64,000 nucleotides of DNA from an uncultured Hyphomonas sp. (GTDB taxonomy: Bacteria; Pseudomonadota; Alphaproteobacteria; Caulobacterales; Hyphomonadaceae). Made by a program: the position numbers and the translations under genes. Every line of letters begins with the position of its first letter. Within the stretch, counting starts at the first letter, position 1. The stretch covers positions 2,480,001 through 2,544,000 of the forward strand of contig NZ_OY787456.1 of the NCBI RefSeq assembly GCF_963678875.1, read 5' to 3'. Below the pieces are notes generated by a model, which was not told where the DNA came from, made no database searches, and saw only the letters and a list, made by a program, of their open reading frames with translations. Of the stretch, positions 44,020 through 52,835 are shown one piece after another.

Positions 44020-45036
44020 ATGAAAGCCATCGGATATCACGAAGCAGGTTCGATCGATCGCGAAGACTCTCTTGTCGATCTGGACATAGCGCCCCCGAAG
44101 GGCGGGCCGCGGGACCTCATCGTACGGATCAAAGCCATCTCGGTTAATCCTGTAGATGTAAAAGTGAGAGCAAGCTCCGTCCGGTCTGGCGGCGGCCCCA
44201 GGATCCTCGGATGGGATGCCTCTGGTATCGTGGAATCTGTCGGGAGCGAGGTCACCCTGTTCAAACCCGGCGACGAGGTTTTCTATGCCGGAGACATTAC
44301 GCGCCAGGGAGCCAACTCCGATATTCATGCCGTTGACGAACGCATAGTCGGTCACAAGCCGAAATCACTGGACTGGGCCGACGCTGCAGCGCTGCCGCTG
44401 ACGTCCATCACGGCCTGGGAACTGTTGTTTGACCGGCTGGCGGTTCCTTATGGACACAAGCGCTCTGGAGGTGCCCTGCTTGTTATCAACGGCGCCGGCG
44501 GCGTGGGTTCCATCCTGGTACAGCTGGCCAGGCGGTTAACTGGCCTCACCGTTATTGCCACAGCGTCCCGTCCGGAAACACGAAAATGGGTGGAGCAGAT
44601 GGGTGCGCATCATGTGATTGATCACCATCGCCCCCTCGATAAAGAACTTGAGCGGATCGGGATTCCGGAAGTGAACTATGTGGCCGGACTAACCTCCAGC
44701 GATCGATATCTCCCGCTCTTTCCGCAGATCGTCGCCGCTCAGGGGCGTATTGCGCTTATCGACGACCCGGCGTCGTTTGACATCGTTCCTCTGAAGCGGA
44801 AATCCATCGCCGTGGCATGGGAGCTCATGTTCACGCGCTCGATGTTCAACACTGCCGACATGATCGAACAGCACAAGCTGCTCGATGAGATTTCTCATCT
44901 CGTCGACGAAGGCGTGTTGCGCACGACGCGGACACAGACGCTATCCCCGATTGATGCGTCGACTCTTATGGAGGCGCATCGCCTGGTCGAAAGCGGCAAG
45001 TCAATTGGAAAGACAGTGCTTGAAGGTTTCAACTGA
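44020..45036 (+). CDS. Zinc-type alcohol dehydrogenase-like/quinone oxidoreductase (MDR family)
   Basis: A 338-residue NADPH-dependent reductase without zinc ligands. MDR features are VNPVDVKVRAS, RILGWDASGIVESVG and the nucleotide motif INGAGGVGSILVQLARR. Similar proteins reduce quinones or alpha,beta-unsaturated ketones. AAGGA is 9 bp before the ATG. Followed after 1 bp by the second MRJP gene. Confidence 0.92.
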   Translation: MKAIGYHEAGSIDREDSLVDLDIAPPKGGPRDLIVRIKAISVNPVDVKVRASSVRSGGGPRILGWDASGIVESVGSEVTLFKPGDEVFYAGDITRQGANSDIHAVDERIVGHKPKSLDWADAAALPLTSITAWELLFDRLAVPYGHKRSGGALLVINGAGGVGSILVQLARRLTGLTVIATASRPETRKWVEQMGAHHVIDHHRPLDKELERIGIPEVNYVAGLTSSDRYLPLFPQIVAAQGRIALIDDPASFDIVPLKRKSIAVAWELMFTRSMFNTADMIEQHKLLDEISHLVDEGVLRTTRTQTLSPIDASTLMEAHRLVESGKSIGKTVLEGFN

Positions 45037-45037
45037 T

Positions 45038-46198
45038 ATGAATGGAAAACTGGAAATGATACGTTCCATGACGCTAGCCGCGGCAATTGCGGGCGTCGCG
45101 GTCGCCTTCTCCGCCTCTGCCCAACAAAAGCTTGATGTTGTCGCTGACCTTACCGGTGCAATGCCAACCGGCGTAACAGTTTCGCCCGATGGACGAATAT
45201 TCCTCAATTACCCGCAATGGGGGGATAACCCCGAATTCGCGGTCGGCGAGCTCCGTGACGGCCAGGTAACAGCTTATCCAGACCTTGAGACAAACCGCGC
45301 CGGGGTTGACGATCCCGACCGTCATTTTGTCAGCGTTCAAAGCGTTGTCGCCGATGGCGACAACAGACTGTGGGTACTGGACACGGGGGCTCCGGGATTT
45401 CAGGAGCCGGTGCCCGGCGGCGCCAAGCTGGTAGCTATTGACCTCGCTGAGAACAAGATCGCAAAAACCATCATTCTCGGGCCCGACGTCGTACTTCCAA
45501 CGACGTATCTGAACGATGTCCGCTTTGATCTGAGGCAGGGCGAAGCCGGCGTGGCCTATATTACAGACAGCTCAATCCACGGTCCGGGTGGGATAATCGT
45601 CGTTGACCTTGCCAGCGGCAGTGCGATGCGCCGACTTTCGGGCCATCCGACCACGATGCCCGATCCTGGCTTCAGGCCAACGATCGAAGGAGAGGTACTC
45701 ATGAACCGGCCAAAAGGTCAGGCCGCCTCGCCATGGCTGGTTGGCACTGATGGCATAGCGATCTCGCCCGACGGGGACACGCTCTATTATTGCGCTCTAT
45801 CGAGCCGCCATTTCTACGCTGTTCCGACCGCAATGCTGCGTGATGCCAATCTCAGCGACGAAGAAATCGCAGCAGGAATCCGCGACCTTGGCCCGAAAGC
45901 GCCCTCCGATGGCCTCGCAGAAGATTCGGCCGGCAACATTTATGCCGGTGATTATGAAAACGGCACCATTCGCCGATTTCGGGACGGCGAATGGCAGACA
46001 ATTTCGGCTGATCCGCAGATCCTCTGGCCCGACACACTTTCTGTCGGACCAGACGGCTGGCTCTATTTCACGGCGAACCAGCTTCACCGCCAACCCGGCT
46101 TTCACGAAGGAGTTGATCTACGGCAACAGCCCTACCAGCTCCTCCGTATTCAAATCGGCGAAAGCCCCGTATTCCTTACTGATGAGGCGGGACAATGA
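45038..46198 (+). CDS. MRJP/Yellow-family secreted beta-propeller protein, copy 2
   Basis: A 386-residue protein with a signal peptide (AGVAVAFSASAQQ) and the same propeller pattern as the copy at 42097 (VSPDGRIFLNYPQWG, DNRLWVLDTGAPG, LNDVRFDL, YITDSS, DGIAISPDGDTLYYC). The two share an ordered architecture but only moderate similarity, so the duplication is old. ATG 45038 follows the MDR stop by 1 bp; ATG 45056 is also possible. The stop overlaps the next start (ATGA). Confidence 0.82.
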   Translation: MNGKLEMIRSMTLAAAIAGVAVAFSASAQQKLDVVADLTGAMPTGVTVSPDGRIFLNYPQWGDNPEFAVGELRDGQVTAYPDLETNRAGVDDPDRHFVSVQSVVADGDNRLWVLDTGAPGFQEPVPGGAKLVAIDLAENKIAKTIILGPDVVLPTTYLNDVRFDLRQGEAGVAYITDSSIHGPGGIIVVDLASGSAMRRLSGHPTTMPDPGFRPTIEGEVLMNRPKGQAASPWLVGTDGIAISPDGDTLYYCALSSRHFYAVPTAMLRDANLSDEEIAAGIRDLGPKAPSDGLAEDSAGNIYAGDYENGTIRRFRDGEWQTISADPQILWPDTLSVGPDGWLYFTANQLHRQPGFHEGVDLRQQPYQLLRIQIGESPVFLTDEAGQ

Positions 46199-46503
46199 GG
46201 GAGCAAGTCGCAGATTCTGTTGAACTCGTAGCAACATTGGTGGCGCGTCCTGGCATGGAAACAGCACTCGTCGATGCCGTGCTGGGGATCGTACCAAATG
46301 TCCGAAAGGAATCCGGCTGCATCAGCTATATTCCGCATGTTGTGAAGGACCGTCCGGGCACGATCGTCATGTATGAAGTCTGGGCAGACCAAGCTTCTCT
46401 TGATGCACACGCCTCTGGAGAGAATCTGGAATCCCTTGCAGCCCAGTTTGATGTGCTTCTCTCCGAACCCCTCCGGCTTGAAGTCCTGCGCCGAATTGGA
46501 TGA
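46195..46503 (+). CDS. Antibiotic biosynthesis monooxygenase (ABM) domain protein
   Basis: A 102-residue ferredoxin-like ABM protein, with VELVATLVARPGMETALVDAV at the start and the CISYIPHVV/FVMYEVWADQASLDAH pattern common to the fold. Members are cofactor-free monooxygenases or heme-degrading enzymes. No further assignment. Overlaps both neighbours by 4 bp, so expression is coupled. Confidence 0.88.
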   Translation: MREQVADSVELVATLVARPGMETALVDAVLGIVPNVRKESGCISYIPHVVKDRPGTIVMYEVWADQASLDAHASGENLESLAAQFDVLLSEPLRLEVLRRIG

Positions 46504-47558
46504 GCTCTGTGTCGATTAAGACCGCACTCGTCGCCGGCGCCAACGGGATCATCGGCAAGGCACTCATACAGGAGCTTGATCGTACGCCCGGCTGGAATGC
46601 CAGGGGCCTCTCCCGCCGCCCGGCTGGCTCGCAGTGGATGATTTCCTGTGATCTTCGGAATCGGACGCAAACCCGCGAAGTCCTCGCCAGGGCCTCGGCG
46701 ACGACGCACCTCTTTTACGCCGCCTATGCCCCCGGCGGCGGCCTCGCCGAGGAAGATGCCGTCAATCGCGCCATGCTGAGAAACCTTCTCGACGGGCTAA
46801 GAGACGCCGGAGCGCCGCTCAAACGCGTCGTTCTCTATCAGGGCGCAAAGATCTACGGCGTACACCTCGGCGCCGCTCCAGCGCCATTCTACGAGGATGA
46901 TAACCCGCGTCATCTTGGTCCAAATTTCTATCAAAGCCAACAGGAAGAACTGGCCGCCCGTGCCGCTGCAGGCCAGTTGGAGTGGTCGATACTCCGGCCC
47001 GATGTTGTCATCGGCGATGTTGTCGGCAACTCGATGAATATCGCGACCGTGATTGGCGCGTTTGCCGCGCTTTGCCGGGCGCAGGGGGCCGCGTTCAGAT
47101 TTCCGGGCAGCGAGAGAACCTATCGCCAGGTGCTCGCCCAGATGACAGATGCCGACGGGCTGGCCCGCGCCAGCCTCTGGGCGGCTACAGCCGACGCGGC
47201 CCGGGGCGAGGCTTTCAACTATGTACATGAACCGTTTCGGTGGGAGCGGATCTGGACTCAAATCGCTGCGTCACTTGATCTTGAAGCGGGACCACCCATG
47301 CCGCTGAGCCTTGCGCGTCACATGCCTCTGCTCGCTCAGGATTGGGAACGCATTGCTGCGGCGCAACACCTGCCGTCCGTCGCGTATGAAAAGGCCGTAA
47401 ACTGGGCGTTTGGCGACTTCGTCTTCAGCGTGGAGTTCGACATATTGTCTGACATGGGCAAGATCCGCCGCGCTGGCTTCCACGAAACCGTCGATACCGG
47501 GGTAGCACTGATGGCTGCAATCAAACGCCAACAGGATGCAGGCATACTGCCGCGTTGA
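46500..47558 (+). CDS. PRISE-like SDR (progesterone 5-beta-reductase/iridoid synthase family)
   Basis: A 352-residue extended SDR. The NADPH motif is VAGANGIIGKALI, followed by LSRRPAG. The Lys of the PRISE motif is in LYQGAKIYGVHLG, and the Tyr motif is GPNFYQSQQEEL, a changed form of NFYYxxED. PRISE enzymes reduce enones of steroid or iridoid type and many simpler enones. Last gene of the operon, coupled to the ABM gene. It may reduce the product of the preceding steps. Confidence 0.82.
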   Translation: MSSVSIKTALVAGANGIIGKALIQELDRTPGWNARGLSRRPAGSQWMISCDLRNRTQTREVLARASATTHLFYAAYAPGGGLAEEDAVNRAMLRNLLDGLRDAGAPLKRVVLYQGAKIYGVHLGAAPAPFYEDDNPRHLGPNFYQSQQEELAARAAAGQLEWSILRPDVVIGDVVGNSMNIATVIGAFAALCRAQGAAFRFPGSERTYRQVLAQMTDADGLARASLWAATADAARGEAFNYVHEPFRWERIWTQIAASLDLEAGPPMPLSLARHMPLLAQDWERIAAAQHLPSVAYEKAVNWAFGDFVFSVEFDILSDMGKIRRAGFHETVDTGVALMAAIKRQQDAGILPR

Positions 47559-47599
47559 ACGCTGAAGTGGCCGACGGACAAAAGCCTTTGTTCGCAACC

Positions 47600-49310
47600 T
47601 TAGCTCAGGGCGCCCTTGACGAGATTGACAACGTCTGCCGCACGCCCATCCAGCAAGGCCTTGGCGGAATAGAGCGCCGTTCCGTAAACATGCGCGACGT
47701 CGACCTTCGGCGGCATGACGAGTTCAAACCGGTCAACGACGACATCCAGAAGCGCCGGGCCGGGCTCGGACAACCACTGCTGAACCGCCTCCCCCCTCAC
47801 TGCTCCGCTCGACGCGCCGCCCCCATAACCCCATCGCCTGCGCAACTTGCGAGAAGTCCGGATTCTGCAGGTCTGTATAGTTGTCCAGTAACCCCTCAAC
47901 CTTCTGCTCGAGCTCAACGAATCCGAGGGAACTGTTGTTGTAGACGCAGACCTTGATCGGTAACTTCTCCTGCACAGCCGTCAGAAGGTCGCCGAGAAGC
48001 ATCGAGAGGCCGCCATCTCCTGATAGAGAAATGATCTGCCGGTCCGGAAAGGCCGCCTGGGCACCAAGTGCCTGCGGCATGGCGTTGGCCATTGTTCCGT
48101 GCGTCAACGAAACAAGTGTGCGGTTCAATCCTGTAGACGGTACATGGCGGAGCACCCAGACCATGGGCGAGCCGCCATCCGCCGCGAAGACTGCATTCGG
48201 CTTCGCATTCTCCGATATCGTCCGTGTCAGGAACTGTGGATGGATCGGCCTATTGTCATCCGCGATGGCGTGCCGCGCCTGATCCCTGGTCGCTTTTTCA
48301 TGTTTTGCCAGGCATTCGTCGAGAAACGCCCGGTCCGATCGCGGTGCCAGCCTGGTCAGCAAGGCCTCAACTGTCGTCTTGATGTCGCCAACCGCGCCAA
48401 ACGTGATCGGGTGCCGGCGCCCGAGATGGCTGCCATCAATATCAATCTGGAGAATTTTCGCCTGCTCCGGATAGAACTGCCGCCACGCAAAATCGCAGCC
48501 GAGCAACAGGAGCGTATCGGACGATTTAAGCGCATGATATCCTGCTTCGGATCCAAATATCCCCGTCATGCCGACCAGGAAGGGATTGTCATGTTCGAGG
48601 AAATCCTTGGCACGAGAAGTGTGCGCGATCGGCGCCTTGAGCGCATCCGCGAGTGCAATGACCTGGTCGCGCGCATCTTTGCAGCCCGAGCCGCCATAGA
48701 TCGCGATCCTGCGGCCCTGCGACAACAGTTGCGAGAGAAGGTCCAGCTCGTCATCCGCAGGGCAAACAGACGGTGAAGACCTATGCACCGCAAAAGCGGG
48801 CTGTTCGGGCGCGTTCATTGCAGCCACATCGGCTGGTACAATCAACACAGAAACACCCTGCTTGCTGAGCGCCATCTGCGCCGCCATAGCCGTCTTTCGC
48901 CGGGCCTGTTCCGGAGTACGGATCTCATCGCAAAACACGCTGCACGAACCGTAAACCTGCCGATAATCGATCTCCTGCGGAAATTCGAAACCGATTTCGT
49001 CACGCACGATCTGGCTCGCGATCAGAACGACCGGAGCACGATTGCGGTGGCTTTCGACCAAGCCATTAATGAAGTGGAGGCTTCCCGGGCCGCAGGATCC
49101 GGCGCAAGCGGCCAACTCCCCGGTTAGCAAAGCGTCCGCGCCGGCTGCAAAGCCGCCGACCTCCTCGTGACGGACATGAACCCAGCGAATCCCGCTCCGA
49201 TGTATCGAATCCGTTACATGATTCAGCGTATCTCCGGGAACTCCGTAGCACCGGCGCACGCCGGACTGCTCCAGCGTTTCGACGATGATGTCTGCAACCG
49301 TTCGTGACAT
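47600..49310 (-). pseudogene. Thiamine-diphosphate enzyme, pyruvate oxidase (PoxB)-like, frameshifted
   Basis: Decarboxylates a 2-oxoacid such as pyruvate with ThDP and FAD and passes electrons to quinone; PoxB relatives are peripheral membrane enzymes. It has the PYR-domain Glu in HVRHEEVGGFAAGADA, and the ThDP motif GDGGLSMLLGDLLTAVQ...NN. The frame is open from ATG 49310 (GGAGG 5 bp upstream) to the region of a six-G run (47791-47796, C on plus strand). The last ~65 codons are then in another frame (QQWLSEPGPALLDVVVDRFE). Removing one G restores a ~570-residue enzyme. This could be a homopolymer read error. Confidence 0.85.
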
Positions 49311-49335
49311 GGCGCCCTCCAGCTTCCGTCGCCGT

Positions 49336-49680
49336 TTATTCCCCGAGTGCGCCAAAGGCATCCATCGCCCGCGTCGAGTAAACGAGGGCGGCACCAGCGT
49401 TCAAACTGATCGCAACGCCAAGCGCTTCGGCGATTTCTTCTCGCGTCGCGCCTTGCGCTGATGCAGCATTGGAATGAACCGTGATACATCCGTCGCATCG
49501 CAATGTGACGGCGCAGGCGAGCGCGATCAGCTCTCTTGTCTTGGCATCGAGATGGCTCGTTTTGGCGCCTGCGCCGCCAAGCATCGCATAGCCTCGGGTC
49601 GTGTCCGGAGTAATCTTTCCGAAATCGCCAACGCCAGCCAGCACTTGTTCGCGATAGCGATTCCAATCCATCATTGTCAT
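49336..49680 (-). CDS. AhpD/carboxymuconolactone decarboxylase-like protein with CxxC
   Basis: A 114-residue protein with the conserved core KTRELIALACAVTLRCDGCITVHSNAA. The CDGC pair and nearby His match the AhpD active site for thiol-disulfide exchange. It lies 25 bp upstream of the pyruvate-oxidase-like gene and 13 bp downstream of the nickel/cobalt transporter gene. GAGG precedes the ATG. Peroxide removal is a plausible role. Confidence 0.92.
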   Translation of the reverse strand: MTMMDWNRYREQVLAGVGDFGKITPDTTRGYAMLGGAGAKTSHLDAKTRELIALACAVTLRCDGCITVHSNAASAQGATREEIAEALGVAISLNAGAALVYSTRAMDAFGALGE

Positions 49681-49693
49681 GATCTTGTTCCTC

Positions 49694-50740
49694 TTAAGAT
49701 TGCTCAGCCGGCGTTTGGCTGAAGCGGTGGTACAATTGATGAGAGATCATCCAGGCGAGCAGGAATGCAGCAATGATCCCGAAACCCAAGATATTGAAGC
49801 TGTCATTGATACGCTGGGCCGCAACGGCGAGAGGTCCTTCCAGCCCAAGAAGCCTGACTGAAAGCACAGCGAGCTCAACACCGCCGATAAAAAGTGCGAC
49901 CGCGATCGACATGAGGGTGATGGTCATATTGTAATACAACTTGCGGAGGGGATTAATGGCCGCCCACCTGTAGGCACTGACCATCAGAATTCCGTCAGCT
50001 GTGTCGACAAGCGTCATGCCTGCAGCAAACAAGATTGGAAATACAAGAATTGCGTGCAGCGGCATGCCGCTGGAGACCTGCGCAGCCGATAGCGCAAAGA
50101 GTGCGACCTCCGTCGCCGTATCGAAGCTCAGCCCAAAGAGGAAACCGAGTGGGGCCATCTGCCAGGGCTTTCCGATTGCCCGAAAGGCAGGGCGAAACAG
50201 CCGGGACATCGGGCCACGACCCGAGAAGAGCAGGTCGAGCGCACCGTCGTCGATTCGCTCCCCAGCCCTGACACGGCGAAGGGCATTAATCGTTGCATGG
50301 AGGATTGCAAAGTTCATGATGGCGACAAGTAAAAGAAAGCCTGCGGATATAGCGATGCTCAGCGTTCCCCCGACTTCACGCCATGCTTCAAACGCGTCGA
50401 GATGCTTAGCGGCTGTGATGACGGCCAGGGTGACAAGAACGACGACGCTTGAATGGCCGATCGCAAACCAGAAGCCAGTGGACGCCGCCTGCTGCGCCTC
50501 GTGCGTCAACTTTCGCGCAACATTGTCAATCGCCGCTATATGGTCTGCGTCCACAGCGTGACGCAAACCGAGCCCGTAAACAAGAGCAGCAACACCCAGA
50601 AGGGCCGGGTGAGACTGAAACATGGAAATGGCCCATCCCCACCCACCGACGTTGAGCGCCAGAAGCGCGACGCCTAGCAAGAAGATGCGGCGCTTCGCGT
50701 TTTCGTCCCCGGATGTTAGAACTGAGACCAGCCGCATCAT
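49694..50740 (-). CDS. Nickel/cobalt transporter, NiCoT (HoxN/NixA/NhlF) family
   Basis: A 348-residue inner-membrane permease with about eight helices. The NiCoT signatures are RHAVDADHIAAIDN (HX4DH, TM2), GFWFAIGHSSVV and LGFLFGLSFDTATE. NhlF of this family imports cobalt for Co-type nitrile hydratase. The gene shares an operon with a three-subunit enzyme bearing the cobalt-type Cys motif, so cobalt supply is the most economical role. Confidence 0.94.
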   Translation of the reverse strand: MMRLVSVLTSGDENAKRRIFLLGVALLALNVGGWGWAISMFQSHPALLGVAALVYGLGLRHAVDADHIAAIDNVARKLTHEAQQAASTGFWFAIGHSSVVVLVTLAVITAAKHLDAFEAWREVGGTLSIAISAGFLLLVAIMNFAILHATINALRRVRAGERIDDGALDLLFSGRGPMSRLFRPAFRAIGKPWQMAPLGFLFGLSFDTATEVALFALSAAQVSSGMPLHAILVFPILFAAGMTLVDTADGILMVSAYRWAAINPLRKLYYNMTITLMSIAVALFIGGVELAVLSVRLLGLEGPLAVAAQRINDSFNILGFGIIAAFLLAWMISHQLYHRFSQTPAEQS

Positions 50741-51144
50741 TGCCGCACCCGTTCGCCAGCGGTCTGGCTGGCAACTGACTGAATAGCATTCCGCATGGCG
50801 GCAAGTTCAGGCCTGTCATTCGGCAATCTGTGCCTCGCGGCCAGCCAGGCCATTTCATTGTATCCAATCCAGACCGAATCTTCGGCCTCCCAGACCAATA
50901 GCTTGAGCGGAAGGTCTATCCCTAAAGCCGGGCGCGTCCGCATCAGAGGAGTACCTACTGACGGATTGCCGAAGACAACCAGCAACAATGGCCTCAATGA
51001 AAGTCCAGCCGCGCGCGCGAGCTCTGCGTGATCGATCCACGCCATCGGAACAATTTCATGCATCTCCAGAGCTTCGTTAAGCCGGAAAACCGTGTCGTTA
51101 TATGTGGCGTCACTCTTAATGATCACCATACCTCCAGATTTCAT
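50737..51144 (-). CDS. DUF302-domain protein
   Basis: A 135-residue protein of the DUF302 family, recognised by IKSDATYNDTVFRLNEALE, MAWIDHAELARAAG, LVVFGNPSVGTPLM and LPLKLLVWEAED. DUF302 proteins have no agreed role and occur with stress or metal genes. The start overlaps the channel gene stop by 1 bp and its stop overlaps the transporter start by 4 bp. Confidence 0.88.
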   Translation of the reverse strand: MKSGGMVIIKSDATYNDTVFRLNEALEMHEIVPMAWIDHAELARAAGLSLRPLLLVVFGNPSVGTPLMRTRPALGIDLPLKLLVWEAEDSVWIGYNEMAWLAARHRLPNDRPELAAMRNAIQSVASQTAGERVRQ

Positions 51145-51842
51145 CAGACTTCTCCGCGTCTCGGATAAAAGAAAGCAATTGGTGCCAACGCTGCGATGCT
51201 GCCGGCGATTTCGACACAGACGAACGAAAAACCCGCACCCGGCTGAAGGAACAATGGCCCGGCAGATGCAAGCGCACCGGCAACAACGGCGGGGTTGGCG
51301 TAAGATGTCGTAGGACTCGACAGAATAGATGCTGACAGCCAGGCGCCGACGGCGATTGGACCTATCTCAGTCCGACCACTGCGACTGCAGCCGAAGACAA
51401 TAAGCATCAACCCGCCGGTGGCAATCGCCTCGCTTGCCAGACTCATCCGATCCCAGACGACTGTCGCCGTTGGCGCTGCTTGCCACAGGGCTGCACCGAG
51501 CCAACCTCCGACAACACCACCTGCAAACTGGGCGCCGACATAGGCTAACATGCAAATTCGGCCACGCTCACCGGCCAACCATTGCAATATTGTGATGAGC
51601 GGATTGAAGTGCCCGCCGGACACTGCGCCTAATGCCAAAATAAGTCCTACAAGCGCGCCGGGAATTGCGATGGCCGCAACCGGCAGCACAAGACCTGGCT
51701 CTGCCCGGAAAGCTCGTTCACCTGCAAGGCCGGCCCCACTGGCTGCAAGAACAAGCAGCAAGGTTCCTAACGCTTCTGCCATCGCGCGCTTTGCAAGCGG
51801 CACCCCTGGGTCCGCTTCGTGGAAGCAAGTGGACTGCGCCAT
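51144..51842 (-). CDS. MIP-family channel (aquaporin/AqpS-like)
   Basis: A 232-residue six-helix channel. The first signature is SGGHFNPLITI (NPL instead of NPA), the second SYANPAVVAG, where the Arg usually following NPA is Val. Loss of that Arg in the selectivity filter is known from arsenic-linked AqpS-like channels and suggests passage of small uncharged solutes other than water. Placed between the three enzyme subunits and the metal transporter, so it may pass an enzyme substrate or product. Confidence 0.86.
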   Translation of the reverse strand: MAQSTCFHEADPGVPLAKRAMAEALGTLLLVLAASGAGLAGERAFRAEPGLVLPVAAIAIPGALVGLILALGAVSGGHFNPLITILQWLAGERGRICMLAYVGAQFAGGVVGGWLGAALWQAAPTATVVWDRMSLASEAIATGGLMLIVFGCSRSGRTEIGPIAVGAWLSASILSSPTTSYANPAVVAGALASAGPLFLQPGAGFSFVCVEIAGSIAALAPIAFFYPRRGEV

Positions 51843-51846
51843 GACG

Positions 51847-52185
51847 CTAGCCTTCTTCCGAAGCGATCCGGGATCGTGTTTCTACCTCAGCCATCTTTTC
51901 AGCGAGCTCAGTCGGCGTCAGCATTCCCTTTGTGAAAAGGATATTTGCGAATGCGACAATCCATCGCTCGTAATAGGGCAATTTCCCGATTAGATTCTCG
52001 CCAAGCGCCTCGACGCCTTTTCTCTTTTCCTCGGTGTTGATGATTTTCTTGAAGTCGAGGACATCGGCGAGTGCATGGCACCTCTTCTCCCATGGGGTGA
52101 GTTCGTGCTCGACGCGCATCACCGAACCGGCTTCAAACCCGCCAATATCATTCGGTAGTCGGCTGACAAAGTCTTCGACAGACAT
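51847..52185 (-). CDS. Nitrile hydratase beta-subunit N-terminal half/thiocyanate hydrolase beta-like subunit
   Basis: A 112-residue protein that matches only the N-terminal half of nitrile hydratase beta: PNDIGGFEAGSVM (the DxGG start), LTPWEKRCHALADVL, and PYYERWIVAFANILFTKGMLTPTEL. ATG 52185 shares its A with the last base of the alpha stop (TGATG), whereas a longer frame from 52272 runs back into alpha. In thiocyanate hydrolase and toyocamycin nitrile hydratase the beta chain is split in this way. An NhlE/P14K-type activator is the other reading, but the DxGG start favours a subunit. Confidence 0.85.
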   Translation of the reverse strand: MSVEDFVSRLPNDIGGFEAGSVMRVEHELTPWEKRCHALADVLDFKKIINTEEKRKGVEALGENLIGKLPYYERWIVAFANILFTKGMLTPTELAEKMAEVETRSRIASEEG

Positions 52186-52835
52186 CAGGCAGCCTCCCTT
52201 TCGAGGGTCACCGGGATCACGCCGATCATTGCATCCCGCGTGACGATGGCGGCGAGTTCGTCGACAGACCATCCTTCAGTCCCTTCGGGCCGTCGAGGGA
52301 GGACGAGATAGCGGACAACTGCCGTCGAGTCGCTCACACGGATTTCGACATCATCTGGAAGCACGGTCCCGAATTCCTGCAGGACCTTTCTTGGCTCACT
52401 GACGGCGCGCGCCCTGTAAGGCTTCAACTTGTACCAATCCGGAGGCAGTCCGAGTACTGGGCGCGGATAGCAGGAGCACAGGGTGCAGACAATGAGGTTG
52501 TGGATGCTTTCCGTGTTCTCAAGGACGATAAGTTGAGTGTCATCATAAAAGCTGATTCCCAACTCCTCGCAGCCAGCCCGTCCATTTTCAAGTAGACGTG
52601 CCTTGAAAGCCGGATCGGTCCAGGCTCGAGCGACAACTTGCGCGCCAAGGGCGGGCCCGCGAGAATCCAGAACCTCAATCTGATGCCGGATATCATTCGC
52701 GGAGATCACGCCTTTTGAGGTGAGCAATTCTCTCACAGCAATCTCCATAACCTCATAATATCCCGGGATATCAACCATTTCGATCGGATCGTGTTCATGG
52801 TCGTGTTGGTGGTCGTGAACGTTCTCGGCGGTCAT
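52185..52835 (-). CDS. Nitrile hydratase alpha/thiocyanate hydrolase gamma-type catalytic subunit (cobalt type)
   Basis: A 216-residue catalytic subunit. The metal motif is VCTLCSCYP with Cys 117, 120 and 122 and Thr 118, the cobalt-type form (Fe-type has Ser). Later GLPPDWYK, VLPRRPEGTEG and VTRDAMIGV match the alpha family. The N-terminus is His-rich (HDHQHDHEHD), as in Co-type enzymes. In the family two of the cysteines are oxidised to sulfinic and sulfenic acids. The enzyme hydrates nitriles to amides or hydrolyses thiocyanate. It overlaps both flanking subunit genes. Confidence 0.94.
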   Translation of the reverse strand: MTAENVHDHQHDHEHDPIEMVDIPGYYEVMEIAVRELLTSKGVISANDIRHQIEVLDSRGPALGAQVVARAWTDPAFKARLLENGRAGCEELGISFYDDTQLIVLENTESIHNLIVCTLCSCYPRPVLGLPPDWYKLKPYRARAVSEPRKVLQEFGTVLPDDVEIRVSDSTAVVRYLVLPRRPEGTEGWSVDELAAIVTRDAMIGVIPVTLEREAA

